DNA from: Bursaphelenchus xylophilus
Taxonomy: Eukaryota > Nematoda > Chromadorea > Rhabditida > Aphelenchoididae
Direction of reading: 5' to 3'
Length of the DNA stretch: 64,000 nt
Assembly: GCA_904066235.2 (NCBI GenBank)
Contig: CAJFCV020000001.1
Coordinates: 11,713,291-11,777,290 of the forward strand
Shown: positions 15,177-26,855 of the stretch, one piece after another
Numbering within the stretch: position 1 is the first letter of the stretch
How the letters are laid out: each line of letters opens with the position of its first letter
The notes under the pieces: generated by a model
Database searches by the model: none
Told to the model about the DNA's origin: nothing
The model's input: only the letters and a program-made list of their open reading frames with translations
Program-made: the position numbers and the translations under genes

Positions 15177-18100
15177 TGCTAAAATCTCAGGCGATTAGCT
15201 TTCGAATGGTGTATGTCTTGTCAATTCACTCCTTCATCACTAATTCACTTTTTTTAAAACCGGTGTCTAGTATAATATCAGAGTTTTTCGCCCAGTGTCG
15301 GCGTAATTTGATTCCAAAAATGCTGAAACTTGCCATGCTAAAATCTCAGGCGATTAGCTTTCGAATGGTGTATGTCTTGTCAATTCACTCCTTCATCACT
15401 AATTCACTTTTTTTTAAAACCGGTGTCTAGTATAATATCAGAGTTTTTCGCCCAGTGTCGGCGTAATTTGATTCCAAAAATGCTGAAACTTGCCATGCTA
15501 AAATCTCAGGCGATTAGCTTTCGAATGGTGTATGTCTTGTCAATTCACTCCTTCATCACTAATTCACTTTTTTTAAAACCGGTGTCTAGTATAATATCAG
15601 AGTTTTTGGCCTCGGGCGGGCGTAATTTGATTCCAAAAATGCTGAAACTTGCCATGCTAAAATCTCAGGCGATTAGCTTTCGAATGGTGTATGTCTTGTC
15701 AATTTACTCCGTCATCACTAATTCACCTTTTTTCAAAACCGGTGTCTAGTATAATATCAGAGTGTTTCGCCCAGTGTGGGCGTAGTTTGATTCCAAAAAT
15801 GCTGAAACTTGCCATGCTAAAATCTCAGGCGACTAGCTTTCGAATGGTGTATGTCTTGTCAATTCACTCCTTCATCACTAATTCACTTTTTTTAAAACCG
15901 GTGTCTAGTATAATATCAGAGTTTTTGGCCTCGGGCGGGCGTAATTTGATTCCAAAAATGCTGAAACTTGCCATGCTAAAATCTCAGGCGATTAGCTTTC
16001 GAATGGTGTATGTCTTGTCAATTCACTCCTTCATCACTAATTCACTTTTTTTAAAACCGGTGTCTAGTATAATATCAGAGTTTTTCGCCCAGTGTCGGCG
16101 TAATTTGATTCCAAAAATGCTGAAACTTGCCATGCTAAAATCTCAGGCGATTAGCTTTCGAATGGTGTATGTCTTGTCAATTCACTCCTTCATCACTAAT
16201 TCACTTTTTTTAAAACCGGTGTCTAGTATAATATCAGAGTTTTTGGCCTCGGGCGGGCGTAATTTGATTCCAAAAATGCTGAAACTTGCCATGCTAAAAT
16301 CTCAGGCGATTAGCTTTCGAATGGTGTATGTCTTGTCAATTTACTCCGTCATCACTAATTCACCTTTTTTCAAAACCGGTGTCTAGTATAATATCAGAGT
16401 GTTTCGCCCAGTGTGGGCGTAGTTTGATTCCAAAAATGCTGAAACTTGCCATGCTAAAATCTCAGGCGACTAGCTTTCGAATGGTGTATGTCTTGTCAAT
16501 TCACTCCTTCATCACTAATTCACTTTTTTTTAAAACCGGTGTCTAGTATAATATCAGAGTTTTTGGCCTCGGGCGGGCGTAATTTGATTCCAAAAATGCT
16601 GAAACTTGCCATGCTAAAATCTCAGGCGATTAGCTTTCGAATGGTGTATGTCTTGTCAATTCACTCCTTCATCACTAATTCACTTTTTTTAAAACCGGTG
16701 TCTAGTATAATATCAGAGTTTTTCGCCCAGTGTCGGCGTAATTTGATTCCAAAAATGCTGAAACTTGCCATGCTAAAATCTCAGGCGATTAGCTTTCGAA
16801 TGGTGTATGTCTTGTCAATTCACTCCTTCATCACTAATTCACTTTTTTTAAAACCGGTGTCTAGTATAATATCAGAGTTTTTCGCCCAGTGTCGGCGTAA
16901 TTTGATTCCAAAAATGCTGAAACTTGCCATGCTAAAATCTCAGGCGATTAGCTTTCGAATGGTGTATGTCTTGTCAATTCACTCCTTCATCACTAATTCA
17001 CTTTTTTTAAAACCGGTGTCTAGTATAATATCAGAGTTTTTGGCCTCGGGCGGGCGTAATTTGATTCCAAAAATGCTGAAACTTGCCATGCTAAAATCTC
17101 AGGCGATTAGCTTTCGAATGGTGTATGTCTTGTCAATTTACTCCGTCATCACTAATTCACCTTTTTTCAAAACCGGTGTCTAGTATAATATCAGAGTTTT
17201 TGGCCTCGGGCGGGCGTAATTTGATTCCAAAAATGCTGAAACTTGCCATGCTAAAATCACAGGCGATTAGCTTTCGAATGGTGTATGTCTTGTCAATTTA
17301 CTCCGTCATCACTAATTCACCTTTTTTCAAAACCGGTGTCTAGTATAATATCAGAGTGTTTCGCCCAGTGTGGGCGTAGTTTGATTCCAAAAATGCTGAA
17401 ACTTGCCATGCTAAAATCTCAGGCGACTAGCTTTCGAATGGTGTATGTCTTGTCAATTCACTCCTTCATCACTAATTCACTTTTTTTAAAACCGGTGTCT
17501 AGTATAATGTCAGAGTTTTTGGCCTCGGGCGGGCGTAATTTGATTCCAAAAATGCTGAAACTTGCCATGCTAAAATCTCAGGCGATTAGCTTTCGAATGG
17601 TGTATGTCTTGTCAATTCACTCCTTCATCACTAATTCACTTTTTTTAAAACCGGTGTCTAGTATAATATCAGAGTTTTTCGCCCAGTGTCGGCGTAATTT
17701 GATTCCAAAAATGCTGAAACTTGCCATGCTAAAATCTCAGGCGATTAGCTTTCGAATGGTGTATGTCTTGTCAATTCACTCCTTCATCACTAATTCACTT
17801 TTTTTAAAACCGGTGTCTAGTATAATATCAGAGTTTTTCGCCCAGTGTCGGCGTAATTTGATTCCAAACATGCTGAAACTTGCCATGCTAAAATCTCAGG
17901 CGATTAGCTTTCGAATGGTGTATGTCTTGTCAATTCACTCCTTCATCACTAATTCACTTTTTTTAAAACCGGTGTCTAGTATAATATCAGAGTTTTTGGC
18001 CTCGGGCGGGCGTAATTTGATTCCAAAAATGCTGAAACTTGCCATGCTAAAATCTCAGGCGATTAGCTTTCGAATGGTGTATGTCTTGTCAATTTACTCC

Positions 18101-21100
18101 GTCATCACTAATTCACCTTTTTTCAAAACCGGTGTCTAGTATAATATCAGAGTTTTTGGCCTCGGGCGGGCGTAATTTGATTCCAAAAATGCTGAAACTT
18201 GCCATGCTAAAATCTCAGGCGATTAGCTTTCGAATGGTGTATGTCTTGTCAATTCACTCCTTCATCACTAATTCACTTTTTTTAAAACCGGTGTCTAGTA
18301 TAATATCAGAGTTTTTCGCCCAGTGTCGGCGTAATTTGATTCCAAAAATGCTGAAACTTGCCATGCTAAAATCTCAGGCGATTAGCTTTCGAATGGTGTA
18401 TGTCTTGTCAATTCACTCCTTCATCACTAATTCACTTTTTTTTAAAACCGGTGTCTAGTATAATATCAGAGTTTTTGGCCTCGGGCGGGCGTAATTTGAT
18501 TCCAAAAATGCTGAAACTTGCCATGCTAAAATCTAAGGCGACTAGCTTTCGAATGGTGTATGTCTTGTCAATTCACTCCTTCATCACTAATTCACTTTTT
18601 TTAAAACCGGTGTCTAGTATAATATCAGAGTTTTTGGCCTCGGGCGGGCGTAATTTGATTCCAAAAATGCTGAAACTTGCCATGCTAAAATCACAGGCGA
18701 TTAGCTTTCGAATGGTGTATGTCTTGTCAATTCATTCCTTCATCACTAATTCACTTTTTTTTAAAACCGGTGTCTAGTATAATATCAGAGTTTTTCGCCC
18801 AGTGTCGGCGTAATTTGATTCCAAAAATGCTGAAACTTGCCATGCTAAAATCTCAGGCGATTAGCTTTCGAATGGTGTATGTCTTGTCAATTCACTCCTT
18901 CATCACTAATTCACTTTTTTTAAAACCGGTGTCTAGTATAATATCAGAGTTTTTGGCCTCGGGCGGGCGTAATTTGATTCCAAAAATGCTGAAACTTGCC
19001 ATGCTAAAATCTCAGGCGACTAGCTTTCGAATGGTGTATGTCTTGTCAATTCACTCCTTCATCACTAATTCACTTTTTTTAAAACCGGTGTCTAGTATAA
19101 TATCAGAGTTTTTGGCCTCGGGCGGGCGTAATTTGATTCCAAAAATGCTGAAACTTGCCATGCTAAAATCACAGGCGATTAGCTTTCGAATGGTGTATGT
19201 CTTGTCAATTCATTCCTTCATCACTAATTCACTTTTTTTTTAAACCGGTGTCTAGTATAATATCAGAGTTTTTCGCCCAGTGTCGGCGTAATTTGATTCC
19301 AAAAATGCTGAAACTTGCCATGCTAAAATCTCAGGCGATTAGCTTTCGAATGGTGTATGTCTTGTCAATTCACTCCTTCATCACTAATTCACTTTTTTTA
19401 AAACCGGTGTCTAGTATAATATCAGAGTTTTTCGCCCAGTGTCGGCGTAATTTGATTCCAAAAATGCTGAAACTTGCCATGCTAAAATCTCAGGCGATTA
19501 GCTTTCGAATGGTGTATGTCTTGTCAATTCACTCCTTCATCACTAATTCACTTTTTTTAAAACCGGTGTCTAGTATAATATCAGAGTTTTTCGCCCAGTG
19601 TCGGCGTAATTTGATTCCAAAAATGCTGAAACTTGCCATGCTAAAATCACAGGCGATTAGCTTTCGAATGGTGTATGTCTTGTCAATTCATTCCTTCATC
19701 ACTAATTCACTTTTTTTAAAACCGGTGTCTAGTATAATATCAGAGTTTTTCGCCCAGTGTCGGCGTAATTTGATTCCAAAAATGCTGAAACTTGCCATGC
19801 TAAAATCTCAGGCGATTAGCTTTCGAATGGTGTATGTCTTGTCAATTCACTCCTTCATCACTAATTCACTTTTTTTAAAACCGGTGTCTAGTATAATATC
19901 AGAGTTTTTCGCCCAGTGTCGGCGTAATTTGATTCCAAAAATGCTGAAACTTGCCATGCTAAAATCTCAGGCGATTAGCTTTCGAATGGTGTATGTCTTG
20001 TCAATTCACTCCTTCATCACTAATTCACTTTTTTTAAAACCGGTGTCTAGTATAATATCAGAGTTTTTGGCCTCGGGCGGGCGTAATTTGATTCCAAAAA
20101 TGCTGAAACTTGCCATGCTAAAATCTCAGGCGATTAGCTTTCGAATGGTGTATGTCTTGTCAATTTACTCCGTCATCACTAATTCACCTTTTTTCAAAAC
20201 CGGTGTCTAGTATAATATCAGAGTTTTTGGCCTCGGGCGGGCGTAATTTGATTCCAAAAATGCTGAAACTTGCCATGCTAACATCTCAGGCGATTAGCTT
20301 TCGAATGGTGTATGTCTTGTCAATTCACTCCTTCATCACTAATTCACTTTTTTTAAAACCGGTGTCTAGTATAATATCAGAGTTTTTCGCCCAGTGTCGG
20401 CGTAATTTGATTCCAAAAATGCTGAAACTTGCCATGCTAAAATCTCAGGCGATTAGCTTTCGAATGGTGTATGTCTTGTCAATTCACTCCTTCATCACTA
20501 ATTCACTTTTTTTAAAACCGGTGTCTAGTATAATATCAGAGTTTTTCGCCCAGTGTCGGCGTAATTTGATTCCAAAAATGCTGAAACTTGCCATGCTAAA
20601 ATCTCAGGCGATTAGCTTTCGAATGGTGTATGTCTTGTCAATTCACTCCTTCATCACTAATTCACTTTTTTTAAAACCGGTGTCTAGTATAATATCAGAG
20701 TTTTTGGCCTCGGGCGGGCGTAATTTGATTCCAAAAATGCTGAAACTTGCCATGCTAAAATCTCAGGCGATTAGCTTTCGAATGGTGTATGTCTTGTCAA
20801 TTTACTCCGTCATCACTAATTCACCTTTTTTCAAAACCGGTGTCTAGTATAATATCAGAGTGTTTCGCCCAGTGTGGGCGTAGTTTGATTCCAAAAATGC
20901 TGAAACTTGCCATGCTAAAATCTCAGGCGACTAGCTTTCGAATGGTGTATGTCTTGTCAATTCACTCCTTCATCACTAATTCACTTTTTTTAAAACCGGT
21001 GTCTAGTATAATATCAGAGTTTTTGGCCTCGGGCGGGCGTAATTTGATTCCAAAAATGCTGAAACTTGCCATGCTAAAATCTCAGGCGATTAGCTTTCGA

Positions 21101-21211
21101 ATGGTGTATGTCTTGTCAATTCACTCCTTCATCACTAATTCACTTTTTTTTAAAACCGGTGTCTAGTATAATAGCCGGCCCCTCAGGAATCACTGAATCC
21201 AAGAGTCCCCC

Positions 21212-21741
21212 CACGTCAAGAAAAAATAAAACAAAAGCGCTCAAGCAATGAAAAATTCTTGGCATTCTGTTTCGGCGAAAGAATAATTTTTGCTCCAAAG
21301 ATAGCCTGATTACACAATGAAGATGGGGTAGAATGGGGTTATTGCATACATAAATTTGAAGCTGGGCTCCTGCTTAACCTGAACATATATATTTCATATA
21401 AAAAATCGGTCGTCTTCTATCTGTTTGAAGCCTAAACTGACAACGCCTAAAAAATGTTGCGCTTTCGAGGATTTCTCTAAGATTTTCCCTCGCCCTTATT
21501 TGAAGTTTCGTGGAAGCATAGTCTGGAACAAGGCGGATTTTTTGAGCCTAAAACGAAAAAAATCAAATGAGCCAGTTTCGAGATAGAAAATCTCTTCATT
21601 TTGCGCAATATTTCGCCTTTTCTCTGACCTCGTCCAAAAAAACTGTCATTGAGACGGATTTTTTGGACACTTCCATAAGCGGAAACAGAATGCCAACTTT
21701 CGTGTTGAAAGATAACCCTTTGAGCACAAAATCTTGACGTG
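21212..21741. mobile_element. CAC-ended element, copy 1 (530 bp)
   Basis: The termini are CACGTCAAGA on the left and its inverse TCTTGACGTG on the right. Five C bases (21207-21211) precede the element and are repeated after it (21742-). The empty site is present at 60121-60150, where AAGAGT is followed by six C and then ATG with no insert; this fixes a 5-bp duplication. The first 240 bp match, inverted, the right end of the copy at 31275-32587. No transposase frame is seen, so it is non-autonomous. Confidence 0.85.
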
Positions 21742-21747
21742 CCCCCC

Positions 21748-22161
21748 ATGCCGAAAATGACAGGTAAATTGATTAGCGTCGAGGAGGCGAACAAACCAGA
21801 GCCGCAGAAGAAAAAACAGGCCTATCAAGCGATGATTGAAGAAGGAATTGGGGATCTGGATGCGACGTTTAGTTCGGATGATAATGAAATACCAAGAGAA
21901 TTGCTTTTGTCGAATTCTAGCATCCAGAGATCGAGCATGTCAGAAGTTCTTGGCCCCTTGAATCAACCTTCGACATCCAAGTTTCGCACGGTGCGAAAAT
22001 TGTCAGGACTTTTGAGCGCGCGTATTAGCATTTTGAACGAAGTGCCTGGACATCATTTCGCTTTCGCACAGTGCAACTTTTGTCGCCGACGCACTGTGGA
22101 TTTTTGCCTTTGTGCGCCGTGCAAACCCCAAAAAAGCCGATTGCACTGTGCACATTTTTGA
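21748..22161 (+). CDS. Acidic ORF, unknown function (block P copy)
   Basis: I do not recognise this protein. The frame opens at ATG 21748 (MPKMTGKLISVEE) and continues through a lysine and glutamate rich stretch, the segment MIEEGIGDLDATFSSDD, then EIPRELLLSNSSIQRS and a serine/proline tail. The same reading frame exists in block R (60632-60934) with mostly conservative changes, which supports real coding history. After about residue 90 the frame runs into an inserted element (22025-22321), so the last 45 residues are element-derived and cysteine-rich. The acidic patch and the setting between terminal inverted repeats would fit the N-terminus of a transposase or host factor captured by a repeat, but that is inference. 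GT directly follows ACAG at codon 6, so a splice donor there cannot be excluded. Confidence 0.35.
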   Translation: MPKMTGKLISVEEANKPEPQKKKQAYQAMIEEGIGDLDATFSSDDNEIPRELLLSNSSIQRSSMSEVLGPLNQPSTSKFRTVRKLSGLLSARISILNEVPGHHFAFAQCNFCRRRTVDFCLCAPCKPQKSRLHCAHF

Positions 22162-22321
22162 GCCAAATCGCGGCGGCGCAGTTGAGAAAAACTTATGTCG
22201 TTTCAAATGCACAGTGCAAAACCAAAAAACAGGTCAATGCACGGTGCAAAAAATTGGAGTCTTTTGCGCACAGTGCGCGCTGCGACAAATTTACAGGCAC
22301 TTTGTGAAAATGCTAATATAA
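22025..22321. mobile_element. TA-flanked inverted-repeat element rich in GCACAGTGC palindromes
   Basis: The ends are TTAGCATTTTG and the inverse of a CAAAATGCTAA-like end, with TA on each side. Block R retains the empty site (GCGCGTAGTACCACTAG at 60875-60893). A related copy lies at 44142-44433. Inside are about seven near-palindromes of the form GCACAGTGC, GCACTGTGC or GCACGGTGC. Confidence 0.75.
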
Positions 22322-22482
22322 TAGTACCACTAGTCGTCCTAGGAAGTGCGCAGACGTTTCTTTCGCGGCGCACAGCGCGGAATTTTGCGAAGAAAGGTCC
22401 ACGCACTTTCTGCAACTCCTCGAAACATCCCTTTAACACCTGGCCGCCGGATTCCGGGAACTTACCGACCAGGATCAGCCCA

Positions 22483-22934
22483 CAGGGAAAGTACACCACG
22501 TGCGACGCTCAGAATTTGATGAAACTTGGCACAAATTTAAAATATTTTTTTCTAAAATATATGCGATTTTCCTAGCTCGCACTTGGCAGAAACTACCGAG
22601 ATTTTTAGACCAACAGTCGGCAAAAATTTTAGACTTTTTGCCGAATTTCAGCACGAAAAGTTTCACACCTATTTCTAATATAGAGGGTAAGGTTTCCACA
22701 AAAAATCATCTTTTTCCGCGCGAAACTAGCGAAGTTATAGCCAAAATGTGCTTTTCTCTCTGACCGCTCTCCACGTTTAGTGTGCTCTCTCGGCGACAAA
22801 AATCGTTCAATATCTCGGTGGCGCCCGCAAAACGTGAGGCAAAACATTCAGGAATCGATATCTAATCTATGGCCGACGTGTGCGCAAAATTTGAAAAAAA
22901 AATCCGAGCGTGACACCTGGGGGTACTTCCCCTG
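22483..22934. mobile_element. MITE family D, copy 1
   Basis: The terminal inverted repeats are about 33 bp, of the form CAGGGGAAGTACTCCAAG then GCGACGCTCAGATTTT. The interior includes TTTTTGCCGAATTTC and CTCTCCACGTTTAGTGTGC. Other copies are at 26183-26681, 48939-49373, 61188-61644 and 63576-64000. None has a coding frame. Confidence 0.8.
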
Positions 22935-23320
22935 CCTGATTTCCCATTTTCGGGAAATCAATACACGTTTCAAACAACAGAACACCGATAAAAAATGGCG
23001 CTTTTACGGCCGAACAAAGGATAAACAACCCTCACCAACCCAACTGTTCTTCCTGGCCCTATTCCCCTCCTACTATGAATCCTACCCTTCTACGATGTCT
23101 CCTAGGTCGAAAATGCCCAATGTCCCAGAGGATAGAAGTAATTCGGTCGTCGACCCGACCTGTCTCGACCCGACTTGTCCCTGACCGAAACGCCGTAGCG
23201 CTCTCACTTCCAGACTAAACCATCGATCTCTAATAAGATATACGCTCTCTACCGGCCCAGTAATAAGAATTTCGTCCTAGGCTGCCCACCTACAGAATCA
23301 GCCCAATTCCGATTACTTAC

Positions 23321-23472
23321 TTTCTCCGCCCTTTTCTCCCATTTCCCCTTCCCCTTTCAAAACAAGCAAGATAAAATAAAAAAAGAAACAAATAGGTCAA
23401 GTTAAAATCGTAGATTCTTCTTCTTCTCGGCTGGAAAGTTGCCTGGACAGGTTTAATGGGACTTGAAGGAAT
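23321..23472 (-). CDS. Candidate exon with hydrophobic segment (block P)
   Basis: A 152-bp minus-strand exon lies between an acceptor (TCTTACAG) and a donor (GTAAGTAATCGG). In frame 0 it reads IPSSPIKPVQATFQPRRRR, then a hydrophobic run YLFLFLFYLACF and a basic end. Homologous exons at 45102-45257 and 62462-62612 keep both splice sites, but T-run length changes alter the frame after the basic stretch. Function is unknown. It may be one exon of a decayed gene family. Confidence 0.35.
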
Positions 23473-23540
23473 CTGTAAGAAAATGGAGATTAGAAGACTA
23501 AAAAATCAAAAAAAAGTTCAACAATCTCATGAGCACAGAC

Positions 23541-23643
23541 CAAAATTAGGCAGCTAACTTTTACATATTCTGAATCAGAAAAATTTTGCAATTTTTTTGG
23601 TATAGACCTGTAACTCCATACCCCATAGAATACTTTCCTTGTG
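23541..23643. mobile_element. Solo end of foldback family F
   Basis: About 100 bp match one terminal arm of the elements at 32929-33495, 34245-34702 and 49793-50250 (GCAGCTAACTTTTACATATT ... ATACTTTCCTTG). The partner arm is missing. Confidence 0.65.
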
Positions 23644-23695
23644 AGATCAGTTTAATAACCGCCACTTACTTTTGAATCTTTTTGCATTGTGCAGA

Positions 23696-23770
23696 CTAAA
23701 CGATGATGATTTTGTTCGTGGCATCCACCGCTCCAAACTCAAATTTCTTCAGGCTTATACCACTTCCCAT
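23696..23770 (-). CDS. Small ORF of 24 aa, conserved in block R
   Basis: A minus-strand ATG at 23770 opens a frame ending TAG at 23696-23698: MGSGISLKKFEFGAVDATNK plus four residues. The block R copy (62976-63041) keeps ATG, frame and stop despite a 9-nt length difference, reading MTIGTSLKKFECGAVDIKNI plus V. The acceptor TTGCTTCCAG lies 26 nt upstream of the ATG, so this may be the start or end of a spliced gene. The product is not recognised; the very short length keeps confidence low. Confidence 0.3.
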   Translation of the reverse strand: MGSGISLKKFEFGAVDATNKIIIV

Positions 23771-24013
23771 TCATATACAAACTTGGACGGGCGACCTGGA
23801 AGCAATGTTTTACTACAAATGGGAAAATTTGAAAACGAAATTTAACTATCAACAACATAAAGCCCCTAAAAATCTTTCATAATCAAGTCCTTTACCACTA
23901 AATCAGACAATTCATGGAGCAAAAAGTGCCTCTATCAACTTTTACCCTCAAAACGATCAAATATTACGCCAGAGAGCTATAAAATCCGTCCTAACGTAGA
24001 ATTTGGCAATCTA

Positions 24014-25756
24014 CAGGGTGGTTCAGATGAAGCGTCCATCCGTATTTCAAGTATTTCTCCGTCAATGAAGCACCAATTTCTATAAAACTTACACCAAATT
24101 GAAGCTGAGGTACCCCATTTTTTGTCCACCAAATATGACGGGCCCAAGTTCAAGGAGGCTCCCGTACTGACCCTTGACATTTTCATTCCAAATTTTGGAG
24201 CCCGAAATCGGTGAAACTTGGAAAATTTTTGCAATGATTTTCAATTGAGTTCTCGGACTTGGAAAATATTCGAGTCTTTGGCTAAATAGGACATTTACAG
24301 TGAGGGACCGGATCCAATGGCAAAAAACGTCTCACTTTGCATCCCGGAAGGGACCAAACTGACTCCAAATCCTTCCCTTCTCTAAGCTAAAAACCTCCGC
24401 TTTGAAAAGCGCGCCCTTTCCTTCAATAAGAGAGCGCTAGCTCCCATTCCTTCCAACAATATTCGCAATCAAAAAGCGCGCGCTTTTTTCTTTTCTCGCA
24501 TTCTCCTTCTCCGGGAAAAAAACAAAAAAATTCGGCAAATACAGAAGGCCAAAAGAAAGAGAGAAGCGCAAAAGGCGCGCGCTTTTTGATTGCGAATATT
24601 GTTGGAAGGAATGGGAGCTAGCGCTCTCTTATTGAAGGAAAGGGCGCGCTTTTCAAAGCGGAGGTTTTTAGCTTAGAGAAGGGAAGGATTTGGAGTCAGT
24701 TTGGTCCCTTCCGGGATGCAAAGTGAGACGTTTTTTGCCATTGGATCCGGTCCCTCACTGTAGAAGTAGCTGAAAAAATTGACGGTGAGGTACCTCATCT
24801 TCCGGCCACCTAGTACTTTCTGATTCCGGCAAAAAAAAGTCGCTTAATTCGACAAAAAATTTTTGAACAAGTAAGGTTCACAGAAGTACCAAGTCCCTAA
24901 AAAACATACAGGGTGTCCAGAGAAATTCCGCGGAAAGTGTTTGCCGATTTCTCGGCGCTTAGGCAAGATATCCAAAAAAATCTTTTTGCATTAGAAAGAA
25001 GACTATGGGCGGTTTTTTGTCTAAAAAAGTTTTTTTGTCCGCCAACGCGGAACATACTGTATTCGGCGGAGACTTTTGGTAGCTTTTTTGGTCATCACAC
25101 CAATCTTAAGCGCTTTACTATGATCCTAAAACTATCGGGAAGCCTTCAGTTTTTTCCACAGAGGATCAGGGGACCGACGACAACGCTATGCAATCGCATT
25201 TAGCGACTGCACCGCACTGTGTAGTTGCGTCAACAGCGATGAAGTCCGACCGCATCGTGCGGAGGTTTGAAACAGCGGGGCAAAGAGAAGTTCAAACAAA
25301 AAATATTTTGTTGTTTTCTGGTGCACCAAGTCGTTTACTGATGGCTAAGCTGCTGCCAAGGCTTGGCGACAAAATTTTGGAGGGCATATGGGATCAGCAA
25401 AGAATGCTAGCCACATAATGTTTGGGACATCTCCACTGTTCCTTGCCTGCGGTCAACTTTTTCTGCTACTTATAAAAGTTTCATTTAGCGAGAGACTCAA
25501 ATATTTCCCAAGTCCGAGAACTCAACTGAAAATCATTGCAAAAAATTTCCAGGTTTCACCGATTTCGGGCTCCAAAATTTGGAATGAAAATGTCAGGGGT
25601 CAGTACGGGAGCCTCCTTGAGCTTGGGCCCGTCATATTTGGTGGACAGAAAATGGGGTATGTCAGCTTCAATTTGATATAAATTTTATAGAAATTGGTGC
25701 ATTACTGGCGGAGAAATACTTAAAATAAGGATGGAAGCTTCGGCTGAACCATCCTG
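24014..25756. mobile_element. Long-TIR element (1743 bp) flanked by TA
   Basis: The left end CAGGGTGGTTCAG and right end CTGAACCATCCTG are each bordered by TA. The two arms are inverted copies over about 280 bp, diverged by scattered changes. The core (24770-25480) has no long frame. A solo arm is present at 63284-63372. A second element (24298-24760) is nested just inside the left arm. Confidence 0.8.
24298..24760. mobile_element. Foldback element with perfect 186-bp arms
   Basis: The left arm 24298-24483 and right arm 24575-24760 are exact inverted copies of 186 bp by base-by-base reading, separated by a 91-bp purine/pyrimidine-skewed loop. TA flanks both sides. The arms start CAGTGAGGGACCGGATCC. 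A shrunken relative lies at 28511-28757. A transcript would fold into a 186-bp duplex. Confidence 0.92.
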
Positions 25757-25846
25757 TACATCTTTCAAACCCACATTAAAACGGATTTCCAGCCTATGGA
25801 TCTACCAAAGTCACCCTCTATTAACGAAGCTGCACTTACCCCAAAA

Positions 25847-25981
25847 CTAATTGAACTGTTCCTGTTCAAACAAGCCGCCCGTTCCATGGAAGGCATGTTT
25901 CGGCAGAGTGACTTGTTCCTTGTTTCCGATCACTCCAGCTTTCTTGTCGACCATAAGGCATCCATCAAGGATGAAGACCAT
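25847..25981 (-). CDS. Small ORF of 44 aa after a splice acceptor
   Basis: On the minus strand the acceptor TTCTTTCAG is followed after one base by an ATG (25981). The frame runs 44 codons to TAG at 25847-25849: MVFILDGCLMVDKKAGVIGN, then KEQVTLPKHAFHGTGGLFEQ and EQFN. A donor-like GTAAGTG follows 6 nt past the stop. Decayed relatives keep the CLMV and EQ motifs at 45597-45760 and 46070-46220 but carry stops. An acceptor so close to an ATG is typical of nematode trans-spliced starts, though no spliced leader can be shown here. Function unknown. Confidence 0.35.
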   Translation of the reverse strand: MVFILDGCLMVDKKAGVIGNKEQVTLPKHAFHGTGGLFEQEQFN

Positions 25982-26182
25982 TCTGAAAGAACAACGTATT
26001 AAAAAGCGAAAAACTGGAACAATATAAACCTAATGAACAATATAAAAATTTCAAAATACCGCCATTACAACATGTCTAATGGCACTAGTCATTAGTCACC
26101 ATAAAATTGCTTCTACAGCCCTCAGCAGATTTTATTTCCCTCAAATACCCTAAAAAAACAAACAAAATCAAAATCAGCCTAA

Positions 26183-26681
26183 CAGGGGAATACGTGCGAC
26201 GCCCAGATTTTAATGAAACTTGGCATAAATTTAGAATATTTTTTTTCTAAAATATATGCGAGTTTCCTGGCTCGCGCTTTGCAGAAACAACCGAAATTTT
26301 TTAGATCGAAAGTCGGCGAAAATTTTGACACTTTTTGCCGAATTTCGGCACGAAAAGTTTCATGCCGATTTCTACGATAAAGGGACATTACCCTTTCTAA
26401 AGTTTCCAAAAAAATAAATTTTTTCCAAAAAAATAAATTTCTTCCAAAAAAATAAATTTTTTTCCGCGCGAAACAAGCGAAGTTACGGCCAAAAAGATTG
26501 TTTTCCTCTTTGACCGCTCTCCATGTTTAGTGTGCTCTCTCGGCGGCAAAAAGCGTTCAATATCTCGGTGGCGCCCGCAAAGCGCGAGCTAAAACTTTCA
26601 GGAATTGACATTTAGTCCATACCCGACATGTGTGCCAAATTTAAAGAAAATCTGAGCGTCGCACTTGGAGTACTTCCCTTG
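26183..26681. mobile_element. MITE family D, copy 2
   Basis: It has the same ends and interior as the copy at 22483-22934. It carries an internal triplication of an 18-bp A-rich unit (CCAAAAAAATAAATTT-like) near 26405-26460, absent from the other copies. Confidence 0.8.
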
Positions 26682-26761
26682 TAAGCTCTTTTTCACTTAA
26701 AATGCTCGCAGTATCCCTTCTAGATCTCGGTCCCCTAATTTATCACTCCCAATCGACATAC

Positions 26762-26855
26762 CTTTCTGATCTTTCCGCGGTGGGGACCTCCAGGGCACCA
26801 TTGATTTCTCCAACTTCTCCAGGGCTCCAAGAAACGGATTCTCGATGATTTCCAT
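26762..26855 (-). CDS. First-exon candidate (31 codons)
   Basis: A minus-strand ATG at 26855 opens MEIIENPFLGALEKLEKSMV followed by a basic stretch ending PPRKDQK, then a donor GTATGTCG. The paralogue at 46887-46980 has the same length, ATG and donor, with few changes. An antisense-frame alternative of 70 aa also exists in both copies, so the frame choice is uncertain. No downstream exon of matching phase was found. Function unknown. Confidence 0.35.

Larger units (their letters stand above)
1..21172. repeat. Tandem satellite array, 159-160 bp unit
   Basis: About 132 head-to-tail copies of one unit run from the left window edge, where the array is already in progress, to an abrupt end at 21172. 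The unit carries a T-tract, the block TGCTGAAACTTGCCATGC and the block CCGGTGTCTAGTATAATATC. T-tract length sets the unit at 159 or 160 bp. Four main variants differ in the block after TATCAG: GCCTCGGGCGGGC, CGCCCAGTGTCGGC, CGCCCAGTGTGGGC and CGCCCAGTGCGGGC. A rare variant (TTCGAATTG) recurs at about 40, 1795, 3712, 5466, 8662 and 10417. The recurring spacing of about 1755 bp shows an 11-unit higher-order repeat in the left half; the right half (13-21 kb) has fewer variant types. Since 159 is 53 codons, open frames propagate through several units, but no coding is implied. Confidence 0.97.

Noticed and set aside
357..21166. Dozens of overlapping frames of 72-443 aa on the plus strand
   Set aside because: They follow from a satellite unit of 159 nt (a multiple of three) without stops. 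Units of 160 nt break them. All are near-identical repeats with no start context.
1..21172. CRISPR-like regular repeats
   Set aside because: No repeat/spacer alternation; the whole unit is repeated and the organism looks eukaryotic.
23977..24234. 85-aa minus-strand frame
   Set aside because: It lies wholly within the arm of the long-TIR element and is not kept open in the opposite arm.
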